Source of the DNA: Betaproteobacteria bacterium RIFCSPLOWO2_12_FULL_68_20
Lineage (GTDB): Bacteria > Pseudomonadota > Gammaproteobacteria > Burkholderiales > SG8-39
Direction: 5' to 3'
NCBI GenBank assembly: GCA_001770655.1
Contig: MERQ01000061.1
Location: 46,546-110,545, forward strand
DNA: 64,000 nucleotides
A program made the translations under genes and the position numbers. Under the pieces are notes generated by a model. The model had not been told where the DNA came from, searched no databases, and saw only the letters and a program-made list of their open reading frames with translations. The stretch's first letter is position 1. The number at the start of each line of letters is the position of its first letter. Positions 14,771-22,073 of the stretch are shown here, one piece after another.

Positions 14771-16123
14771 TCACGTCGCCGCAGACGAAAAGCTTGCGCA
14801 TCCGGTGGTGCGGTCGACCGCCTCGGCAGCCGCGCGCAGCGCCGGCGCGATCTCGACCGGATAGGGGGCGAGCGCCGCCTCCAGGGACCTGAGCGGAGCC
14901 GGCAGCCGCTCGAGCTGCGCGAGCGCATGGGCGCGCGCCGAATCGAGCGCCGGCGAGGCGAGCCGCTTGCCGCGCTCGATCACGCGGGCGAGCAGCGGCT
15001 CGCCCGGCCGGGGATCGGACTCCAGCGTCACGACGTCGCCCGCGAACGTGCCGTCGGCGTGATAGCGGCGGTACACCTGCTTGCGCCCCGGCCAGGTCGC
15101 CTTGCCCGTCGAGCGCTTGCGGCGCGGCTGGCCGGCGTATTCCTCCAGCTTGTAGACCGCGTCGAGAAACGGGCAGTCCGCCGAGGTGACGAGGCTGGTG
15201 CCGATGCCGAAGCTGTCGATCGGCGCGCCCTCCGCGACCAATTTGGCGACCCGGTATTCGTCCAGGTTGCCGCTGGCGAAGATGATCGCGTCCTTCAGGC
15301 CTCCCGCGTCGAGAATCTTGCGCACCCGCCTCGACAGCGCACCGAGGTCGCCGCTGTCGAGCCTCACACCTTTCACCTGGACGCCCGACCTCGCCAGCTC
15401 CACCGCCTTGCGTGCGCCTGCGGCGGTGTCGTAGGTGTCGATGAGCAGCACCGCGCTCTCCGGGAACACCTCGGCGAAATGCTCGAACGCGGCGGCTTCG
15501 TCCTCGTGCGCCTGCACGAAGGAGTGCGCCATGGTGCCGAATACGGGAATGCCGAAGCGCGGCGCGGCGAGCACCGTCGAGGTGCCGGAGAACCCCGCGA
15601 GGTAGGCTGCGCGCGCGGCGAGCAGCCCCGCCTCCGCCCCGTGCGCGCGGCGCAGCCCGAAATCGATCAGGCGTTTTCCTTTCGCTGCGAGAACCGAGCG
15701 CGCCGCCTTGGAAGCCACCACGGTCTCGAAATGCACCAGGTTCAGCACCCGCGTCTCCAGCAGCTGCGCCTGCGGCATCGGCGCGCTCACGCGCAGCAGC
15801 GGCTCGTCGGGGAAGAACACTGTGCCCTCGGGCATCGCGTGCACGTCGCCGGTGAAGCGCAGGCCGGCAAGATGCTCGATGAAATCCGGGCGGAACAGGC
15901 CCGAGCGGGCGATCCAGTCGAGCTCTTCCTCGCCGAAGCGCAGCTGCGAGATGAAGTCGAGCGCCTGCTCCAGGCCCGCGGCGACGAGGAATTTGCGGCC
16001 CGGCGGCAGCTTGCGGACGAACAGCTCGAACACCGCGGTGTCGGTCATGCCGCGCGCGAAATACGCCTGCAGCATGGTGAGCTGGTACAGGTCGGTGAGG
16101 AGCGGGCTGGTGAGCGGGTTCAT
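14771..16123 (-). CDS. pncB: Nicotinate phosphoribosyltransferase
   Basis: 450 residues. Converts nicotinate and PRPP to nicotinate mononucleotide in NAD salvage. Family motifs: LLTDLYQLTM at the N-terminus, FGLRRAHGAEAG (reactive-His region), GTMAHSFVQAHEDE, LIDTYDTAAGARKAV, and VKGVRLDSGDLGALSRRVR for ribose-phosphate binding. It lies downstream of glgC on the same strand, separated by 187 nt holding an inverted-repeat element. NAD salvage is also part of the B. cenocepacia low-oxygen locus. Confidence 0.95.
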   Translation of the reverse strand: MNPLTSPLLTDLYQLTMLQAYFARGMTDTAVFELFVRKLPPGRKFLVAAGLEQALDFISQLRFGEEELDWIARSGLFRPDFIEHLAGLRFTGDVHAMPEGTVFFPDEPLLRVSAPMPQAQLLETRVLNLVHFETVVASKAARSVLAAKGKRLIDFGLRRAHGAEAGLLAARAAYLAGFSGTSTVLAAPRFGIPVFGTMAHSFVQAHEDEAAAFEHFAEVFPESAVLLIDTYDTAAGARKAVELARSGVQVKGVRLDSGDLGALSRRVRKILDAGGLKDAIIFASGNLDEYRVAKLVAEGAPIDSFGIGTSLVTSADCPFLDAVYKLEEYAGQPRRKRSTGKATWPGRKQVYRRYHADGTFAGDVVTLESDPRPGEPLLARVIERGKRLASPALDSARAHALAQLERLPAPLRSLEAALAPYPVEIAPALRAAAEAVDRTTGCASFSSAAT

Positions 16124-16150
16124 GGCGCGTTTGGCTGTTTGCTTTTCTAC

Positions 16151-16306
16151 GATCTCGCGACTTTCGGCCGCCTTTGCCGAAAGTCGCGAGACATTGGGGC
16201 GCTCGCGTCCACGCGAACGCCTTCGCTACTCGACGGCCTCAATGTTCTCGCCATTTCCGCAAAGGCAAAAGGCGCGGAAATGACGAGATCGGATAAAAAG
16301 CAAAAG
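16151..16306. repeat. Dispersed double-hairpin intergenic repeat, copy A
   Basis: Contains a 14-bp perfect stem (CTCGCGACTTTCGG at 16154-16167 with its complement at 16177-16190), a central segment bounded by ACATTG/CAATGT, and a second imperfect stem (CTCGCCATTTCCGC with GCGGAAATGACGAG, 16247-16287). The reverse complement recurs at 56583-56736. No open reading frame or transposase; it is most like a REP/MITE-type element. It lies between glgC and pncB and may end or process the glgC transcript. Confidence 0.8.
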
Positions 16307-16310
16307 CACT

Positions 16311-17624
16311 CTAATGCGCGTTGCCGTCGCTGCGCTGCCCGAGCATCTCGGGGTAGACGAGCGTGATCCCGCTCTCGGTGACGTGGAAGCGCTTGCGGTC
16401 CGCCTCCAGGTCGACGCCGATGCGCATCCCGGGCGCGATGCGGCAGTAATTGTCGATCACCGCGCGCCTGAGCACCGCGTGGTGGCCGATCTCGACTTTC
16501 GGCAGCACCACCGAGTCCTCGACCAGGCTGTAGTCGTTGACGCGCACGCTCGAGAACAGGAGCGAGCGCCGCACCGTGCAGCCGCTGAGCACGCAGCCGC
16601 CCGACACCAGCGAATCCACCGCCATGCCGCGGCGCTCGTCCTCGTCGAACACGAACTTCGCCGGCGGCAGCTGCTCCTGGTAGGTCCAGATCGGCCAGTC
16701 CTGGTCGTACAGGTTCAGCTCCGGCACCACGTGCGTGAGGTCCATGTTCGCCCTCCAGTACGCGTCGACGGTGCCGACGTCGCGCCAGTACGGCCGGTCG
16801 CCGACCATGTTCACGCAACTGCGCACGAAGTTGTGCGCGAATACGCGCGAGCCGGCCTGCAGCAGCCGCGGGATGACATCGCGGCCGAAGTCGTGGCTCG
16901 ATTGCGCGTCCCCGGCGTCGCGCCGCAGCGCCTCGTACAGGAAGTCCGCGTCGAAAAGGTAGATTCCCATGCTGGCGAGCGCCTTGCCGGGGTCGCCCGG
17001 GGCCGGCCGCGGCGCCGCGGGCTTCTCGTCGAAGGCGACCACGCGCCCCGCGTCGTCGGCCGCCATCACGCCGAAGGCGCTCGCGTCGGCCATCGGCACC
17101 TCGACGCAGGCCACGGTCGCCTCGGCTCCGCTCGCGACGTGGTCGCGCAGCAGCTCGCGGTAGTCCATCTTGTAGACGTGGTCCCCGCCGAGCACCAGCA
17201 CGAACCTCGGCCTGTGCTGGCGCAGCACGTCCAGGTTCTGGTACACCGCGTCGGCGGTGCCGAGGTACCAGGAGGAATTGATGCGCTGCTGCGCCGGCAG
17301 CAGCTCGATGAACTCGCGGATGCGGCCGTCGAGGAAGCTCCAGCCGCGCTGGATGTGCCGGATCAGGCTCTGCGACTTGTACTGCGTCGCCACCGCGATG
17401 CGCCGCACGCCGGAGTTGACGCAGTTCGACAGCGGAAAGTCGATGATGCGGAACTTGCCGCCGAACGGCACCGCGGGCTTGGCGCGCCAGTCGGTGAGCT
17501 CGTGCAGGCGCGCGCCGCGCCCGCCCGCCAGCACGATCGCGAAGGTCTGCCGGACGTTGTCCTGGATACGCGCCGGGTGCGCCGCGTGCTGCTGCTCGGT
17601 CCGGCCGCCGGCCACAGCCGTCAT
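16311..17624 (-). CDS. glgC: Glucose-1-phosphate adenylyltransferase
   Basis: 437 residues. Makes ADP-glucose, the donor for glycogen synthesis. N-terminal pyrophosphorylase signature AIVLAGGRGARLHELTDWRAKPAVPFGG, then IIDFPLSNCVNSG and LVLGGDHVYKMDY; C-terminal left-handed beta-helix (VRRSLLFSSVRVNDYSLVED) carries the allosteric half. Six nt downstream of the DUF2934 gene, behind the box at 17970, so glycogen synthesis is likely raised under low oxygen. Start ATG 17624 gives a 25-residue N-terminal extension common in beta-/gammaproteobacterial GlgC. Confidence 0.95.
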   Translation of the reverse strand: MTAVAGGRTEQQHAAHPARIQDNVRQTFAIVLAGGRGARLHELTDWRAKPAVPFGGKFRIIDFPLSNCVNSGVRRIAVATQYKSQSLIRHIQRGWSFLDGRIREFIELLPAQQRINSSWYLGTADAVYQNLDVLRQHRPRFVLVLGGDHVYKMDYRELLRDHVASGAEATVACVEVPMADASAFGVMAADDAGRVVAFDEKPAAPRPAPGDPGKALASMGIYLFDADFLYEALRRDAGDAQSSHDFGRDVIPRLLQAGSRVFAHNFVRSCVNMVGDRPYWRDVGTVDAYWRANMDLTHVVPELNLYDQDWPIWTYQEQLPPAKFVFDEDERRGMAVDSLVSGGCVLSGCTVRRSLLFSSVRVNDYSLVEDSVVLPKVEIGHHAVLRRAVIDNYCRIAPGMRIGVDLEADRKRFHVTESGITLVYPEMLGQRSDGNAH

Positions 17625-17630
17625 GCGCTT

Positions 17631-17906
17631 TCAGTCCGTGCGCGGCGCGCCGAGCTGCCTGTCGATCTCCGCCTCGGCCGCGAGCCAGTCCTCGAGCTCG
17701 GAGCCGCCCTGGAAGCCGCGGCTCTCGGCGCGCAGGTAAGCGGCGAGCCGCACCATCTCGCGGCGCTCTTCCGGGCTTACGGTCGCTTTGCCGTCGCCGA
17801 CCGCTGGCGGCAGCACGCGCGGCGCCTCGATCCTTGCAGGCGGCTCGATCGGCCGCTGCAGCCTGGTTCTGTCGCCCTTGCCTTTCGAAGTCTGCTTTGT
17901 TCCCAT
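17631..17906 (-). CDS. DUF2934 domain protein
   Basis: 91 residues. The first 45 are basic and Pro-rich (MGTKQTSKGKGDRTRL); the last 45 form the DUF2934 helix pair (VSPEERREMVRLAAYLRAES, then SELEDWLAAEAEID). DUF2934 proteins are commonly found beside glycogen and trehalose genes and have no known activity. ATG 17906 has a GGGAGGT site and lies 64 nt from an FNR-type box, giving a normal leader. The longer track ORF extends across the promoter and is wrong. Confidence 0.85.
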   Translation of the reverse strand: MGTKQTSKGKGDRTRLQRPIEPPARIEAPRVLPPAVGDGKATVSPEERREMVRLAAYLRAESRGFQGGSELEDWLAAEAEIDRQLGAPRTD

Positions 17907-17969
17907 AACGACCTCCCGCTCATCCTGGCACGTGCTCATGACACGATAAGGACATCGGCTGCGCGCAGC

Positions 17970-17983
17970 TTGACACAAGTCAA
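17970..17983. promoter_or_regulatory. FNR/ANR-type box between glgC unit and glgA
   Basis: TTGAC-ACAA-GTCAA, a perfect inverted repeat of TTGAC. On the minus strand TATCGT (17943-17948) lies 21 nt away, predicting a start near 17936 and a 30-nt leader to the DUF2934-glgC unit. A weaker TGAAAC on the plus strand could let it also serve glgA. Confidence 0.75.
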
Positions 17984-18021
17984 ACTGGCTGGCCCGTGCG
18001 CCTGAAACCGTGGTGAAACAG

Positions 18022-19593
18022 ATGCGTGTGCTGTACGTCGCCAGCGAATACGCGCCGCTCGTCAAGACCGGCGGCCTGGGGGATGTGTGCGGGGCGTTGC
18101 CGCGCGCGCTGCGCGCAACGGGCATCGACGTGCGCGTGCTGCTGCCGGGTTATCCCGCCGTCCTGGACGCGGTGCGCCGCAAGCGCCTTGTCGCCGCAAT
18201 CGGCGCGCAGCACGGCTTTCCGCCGTCGCGCCTGCTGCGCTGCGAAGCGCCGCACGCGCAGCCGCTCTACGCCATTGATTGCCCTGCGCTTTACGCGCGC
18301 GAGGGCCTCTATCAGGACCGCGCGCAGCGCGACTGGCCCGACAACGCGCTGCGCTTCGGGCTGCTCGCACGGGTCGCGGCGATTCTTGCGCGCGGGATCG
18401 CGCCGCGCGCGTGGCGCCCCGACGTTCTGCATTGCAACGACTGGCATGCCGCGCTTACCCCTGCTTATCTTCACTTCGCGCCAACGCTGCGCGTGCCGTG
18501 CATCCTCACGGTGCACAACCTCGCGTTCCAGGGACTGTTCTCCCGCGAATTCCTCGCGCCCCTCGGCCTGCCGCCGCAGAGCTTCGCGATCGAGGGATTG
18601 GAGTTCCACGGCCGGATTTCGTTCCTGAAAGCGGGACTGGTCTACTCGGACCGGATCACCACGGTGAGCCCCACCTACGCGCGCGAAATCCAGGGCGAGG
18701 CGCTCGGCTGCGGGCTGGACGGCGTGCTGCGCGGGAGAAGCGAGCGGCTCACGGGGATCCTGAACGGAATCGACACGGGCGCCTGGGACCCGAAGCGCGA
18801 TCCCCTGATCGCGCGGCGCTACGGGCCCGAGAGCCTTGAAGGCAAGGCGGAAAACAAGGCCGCGCTGCGCCGCGAGCTCGGGCTGGCGCAGGCCGATGTT
18901 CCATTGTTCGGCGTCGTCAGCCGGTTCACCGCGCAGAAAGGCGTGGACCTCGTCGCTGAAATCGCACCCCGCCTTGCGGCGCTGCCCGCACAGCTCGCCG
19001 TGCTCGGCTCCGGGGACGAAGATCTCGTGCGGCTGCTCTCCGATGCCGCGCGCGCGCATCCGGGCACCGTGGCGGTGCGGGTGGGCTACGACGAGGCGCT
19101 CGCGCACCGCATCGAGGCGGGCGCCGACGCCTTCCTCATGCCGTCGCGCTTCGAGCCCTGCGGGATGAACCAGTTGTACAGCCAGCGCTACGGAACCCCG
19201 CCGATTGTGCGCGCGACCGGCGGGCTTGCGGATTCGGTGGTCGATTGCAGCGCAACTACACTCGCCGACGGCAGCGCGACCGGGTTCGCGTTCCAGGAAC
19301 CCGATGCCAGGTCCTTCTTCGTGGCGATCGAGCGCGCCGCGCGCCTGTGGCGCGATCGCCACGCCTGGCGGCGGCTGCAGAAGAACGCCATGGCGCGCGA
19401 TTTCGGCTGGACGGCGAGCGCGCCCCGCTACGCCGAAATCTATGAGCGGCTGAGCGCTACAGCCAGCAGATCAGCCCCAGCTCCAGCGGGTGCGTCAGCA
19501 GCTCGTGGCACGGGTACGCGCAGACGCGGTACTCGAGGTGCCCGCAGCGCTCGGGGTCGAGCTCGAGCACGTAGCGCTGCTCGGCGTCGTTGA
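18022..19593 (+). CDS. glgA: Glycogen synthase (ADP-glucose)
   Basis: 523 residues. Transfers glucose from ADP-glucose to growing alpha-1,4-glucan. GT5 signatures: KTGGLGDVCGALPRAL near the N-terminus, HCNDWHAALTPAYL, TVHNLAFQGLF, and the C-terminal SRFEPCGMNQLYSQRYGTPP. ATG 18022 (MRVLYVASEYAP) is the conserved start; GTGs at 18010/18013 are alternatives. The family normally ends near YAEIYERL. Here about 45 extra Ala/Arg-rich residues run into DNA antisense to glgP, a 137-nt convergent overlap, so the tail is probably not functional. Confidence 0.94.
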   Translation: MRVLYVASEYAPLVKTGGLGDVCGALPRALRATGIDVRVLLPGYPAVLDAVRRKRLVAAIGAQHGFPPSRLLRCEAPHAQPLYAIDCPALYAREGLYQDRAQRDWPDNALRFGLLARVAAILARGIAPRAWRPDVLHCNDWHAALTPAYLHFAPTLRVPCILTVHNLAFQGLFSREFLAPLGLPPQSFAIEGLEFHGRISFLKAGLVYSDRITTVSPTYAREIQGEALGCGLDGVLRGRSERLTGILNGIDTGAWDPKRDPLIARRYGPESLEGKAENKAALRRELGLAQADVPLFGVVSRFTAQKGVDLVAEIAPRLAALPAQLAVLGSGDEDLVRLLSDAARAHPGTVAVRVGYDEALAHRIEAGADAFLMPSRFEPCGMNQLYSQRYGTPPIVRATGGLADSVVDCSATTLADGSATGFAFQEPDARSFFVAIERAARLWRDRHAWRRLQKNAMARDFGWTASAPRYAEIYERLSATASRSAPAPAGASAARGTGTRRRGTRGARSARGRARARSAARRR

Positions 19594-22009
19594 TCGGCCC
19601 GGTGTGCACGAAGCGGAAAGAGCGCGCCCCGTCACTGGGATGGCCGGCGCGACCGCCGAGCCGCAGCTCGAGCACCACGTCCTCGGGAGCGAGGCCGTTC
19701 AGCGCCACCGCGACCTCCATGCGCAGGTGCTCGCCGAAGCGCATCTTCTTTTTCGGCGCGTCGAGCCGCCGCAGCCTCAGGTTCGGCCAGGCGCGCGCCA
19801 CCTTCGCCTTCCACGCCGCCACCGTGCGCGCGGCGGCGAAATCGTCGCTCGCATAGCGCGCCGACTGGCGCGCCGCGGGCGCGTAGCAGTGGTCTACGTA
19901 CTCGCGCAGCATGCGGCCGGCGTTGTAGCGCTGCAGGATCGAGGCCATCGAGCGCTTGACCGTGCGCACCCACTCCGATGGAAAGCCGGTGTCGCTCTTG
20001 GCGTAGTAAAGAGGCACCACCTGGTCCTGCAGCAGCTCGTAGAGCGTGCGGCTTTCCTCCAGGCCGCGCCGCTCGGAATCGGCGAGGTCCGAGGCTGGCT
20101 TGATCGCCCAGCCGTTGCGCCCGTCGTAGCCCTCGCCCCACCAGCCGTCGAGCACGCTCAGGTTGAGCGCGCCGTTGATCCCCGCCTTCATGCCCGAGGT
20201 TCCCGAAGCCTCGTACGGGTACAGCGGCGTGTTGAGCCACACGTCCACGCCAGAGACCAGCCGCCGCGCCAGGCGCAGATCGTAATCCTCGATCAGCAGT
20301 AGCTTGCCTTCGAAATCCTGCCGCCGGGCCATGTTGTTGACGTGGCGGATCATCCCCTGGCCCGGCTCGTCGGCCGGATGCGCCTTGCCGGCGAAGATGA
20401 ACAGCACCGGGCGCGCGGAATCGTTCACGATCTCGCGCAGCCAGTCGAGGTCGTGGAACAGCAGCCCGGCGCGCTTGTAGGTGGCGAAGCGGCGCGCGAA
20501 GCCGATGGTCAGCACGCCGGGATTGAGCGGGTCGGCGAGGCGCAGCATGCGGTCGAGGTGCGCCTCGCTTCCCTGGTTGCGGAAATGCCGCTCGCCGGCG
20601 CGAAAGCGCACCAGGTGCAGCATCTGCGCCTTGAGCGACTGGTGCACCGCCCACACCAGCTGGTCCGGGATGCGGTCCATGCGCTGCAGGCTGTCCGGGT
20701 CGCCCAAGCGCCGGTACCAGTCGAAGCCGAGGTAGCGGTCGAAAAGCTCGATCCACTCCGGAGCGAGGAAGGTCGGGATGTGTACCGCGTTGGTGACGTA
20801 GCCGAGCGGGCTCTCCGCGGGATCGAGCTGCGGCCACAGGTGCCCGAGCAGGTCGGCGGTGACGTGGCGGTGGATGCGGCTCACGCCGTTCTGGAAGCGC
20901 GAGCCGCGCACCGCGAGCGCGGTCATGTTGAAGTCCGGGCCGCCCGGCGAGCCGCCGAGCGCGAGCAGCTCCTCGGCGGACATGCGGCACTGCTCGCGCA
21001 GCGCATGCAGGTAGGTTTTCACCATCTCCGCCGAGAACTGGTCGTGGCCCGCCGCCACCACGGTGTGCGTCGTGAACACCGTGCTCGCCGCCACCGCCTC
21101 GAGGGCGGCGGCATGGTCGAGGCCGCGCGCGACCAGCGCGCGCATGCGCTCCAGGATCATGAACGCGGCGTGGCCCTCGTTGATGTGCCAGACGCCCGGA
21201 CGGATGCCAAGCTTCTCCAGCGCGCGCACGCCGCCCACCCCGAGCACCAGCTCCTGCTCGATGCGCGTGGCGCGGTCGCCGCCGTAGAGCCGGTGGCCGA
21301 TGTCGCGGTCGCGCTCCGAGTTCTCCTCGACGTCGGTATCGAGCAGGTACAGCGCCAGGTGACCGACCTGCGCGCGCCAGACTTTGGCGTGCACCGCGCG
21401 CCCGGGCAGCTCCACCTGCACGCGCACCCCGGCGCCCGCGGCGTCGAGCACCGGCACGACCGGCAGCTCCTCGAAATCCGAGTCGGCGTAATTCGCCTTC
21501 TGCGCGCCGTCGCCGTCGATCGTCTGCGAGAAATATCCCTGGCGGTAAAGCAGCCCGACCGCGACGAACGGCAGCCGCAGGTCGCTCGCCGCCTTGCAGT
21601 GGTCCCCGGCGAGGATGCCCAGCCCCCCCGAGTAGATCGGCAGGCTCTCGTGAAGGCCGAACTCGGCGCAGAAGTAGGCGATGAGATCGCCTTCGCGCAG
21701 CTCGCGGTTGCCGTGCTGCGGCGTGCGCTCGGCGTGATAGGTGTCGTAGGCCGAAACGACCCGGTTGAAGTTGCCGAGGAACACGTCGTCGAGCGAGGCC
21801 TCGACCAGGCGACGCTCCTCGACGCGCTTGAGGAAAGCCTTGGGGCTGTGGCCGGACGAGTTCCACAGCTCGGTGTCGAGCCGCGCGAACAGCGCGCGCG
21901 TCGGCCGGTCCCAGCTGTACCAGAGATTGTTGGCCAGCTCCTCGAGGCGCGCGAGGCGCTCCGGAATGGCCGGATTGACCTCGATCGCGAATGAAGTGCC
22001 GCGGCTCAT
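19457..22009 (-). CDS. glgP: Alpha-glucan phosphorylase (DUF3417 type)
   Basis: 850 residues. Releases glucose-1-phosphate from glycogen. N-terminal DUF3417 segment (RLARLEELANNLWYSWD), GT35 core with IYSGGLGILAGDHCKAASDL, HINEGHAAFMILERMR, and the PLP-lysine region EASGTSGMKAGINGALN. Length and domain order fit the shorter thermophile-type phosphorylases rather than E. coli GlgP. With glgA and glgC it completes storage and mobilisation; no branching (glgB) or debranching (glgX) gene is in the window. Transcribed towards glgA. Confidence 0.94.
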   Translation of the reverse strand: MSRGTSFAIEVNPAIPERLARLEELANNLWYSWDRPTRALFARLDTELWNSSGHSPKAFLKRVEERRLVEASLDDVFLGNFNRVVSAYDTYHAERTPQHGNRELREGDLIAYFCAEFGLHESLPIYSGGLGILAGDHCKAASDLRLPFVAVGLLYRQGYFSQTIDGDGAQKANYADSDFEELPVVPVLDAAGAGVRVQVELPGRAVHAKVWRAQVGHLALYLLDTDVEENSERDRDIGHRLYGGDRATRIEQELVLGVGGVRALEKLGIRPGVWHINEGHAAFMILERMRALVARGLDHAAALEAVAASTVFTTHTVVAAGHDQFSAEMVKTYLHALREQCRMSAEELLALGGSPGGPDFNMTALAVRGSRFQNGVSRIHRHVTADLLGHLWPQLDPAESPLGYVTNAVHIPTFLAPEWIELFDRYLGFDWYRRLGDPDSLQRMDRIPDQLVWAVHQSLKAQMLHLVRFRAGERHFRNQGSEAHLDRMLRLADPLNPGVLTIGFARRFATYKRAGLLFHDLDWLREIVNDSARPVLFIFAGKAHPADEPGQGMIRHVNNMARRQDFEGKLLLIEDYDLRLARRLVSGVDVWLNTPLYPYEASGTSGMKAGINGALNLSVLDGWWGEGYDGRNGWAIKPASDLADSERRGLEESRTLYELLQDQVVPLYYAKSDTGFPSEWVRTVKRSMASILQRYNAGRMLREYVDHCYAPAARQSARYASDDFAAARTVAAWKAKVARAWPNLRLRRLDAPKKKMRFGEHLRMEVAVALNGLAPEDVVLELRLGGRAGHPSDGARSFRFVHTGPINDAEQRYVLELDPERCGHLEYRVCAYPCHELLTHPLELGLICWL

Positions 22010-22018
22010 GGCTCAATT

Positions 22019-22032
22019 TTGACGCAAGTCAA
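22019..22032 (+). promoter_or_regulatory. FNR/ANR-type box before the Lon-like protease gene
   Basis: TTGAC-GCAA-GTCAA, a perfect TTGAC inverted repeat. A CAAACT hexamer (22054-22059) lies 21 nt downstream, predicting a start near 22066 and a leader of only about 8 nt before ATG 22074. It is too close to the glgP ATG (9 nt) to act as a class II site for that gene. Confidence 0.75.
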
Positions 22033-22073
22033 CCGGCTGCGCGCCGCGACGAGCAAACTCGGGGCGTACGGCC

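Noticed and set aside
19632-22016. 794-aa minus-strand ORF
   Set aside because: Frame-shifted shadow of glgP; low-complexity Arg/Ala composition.
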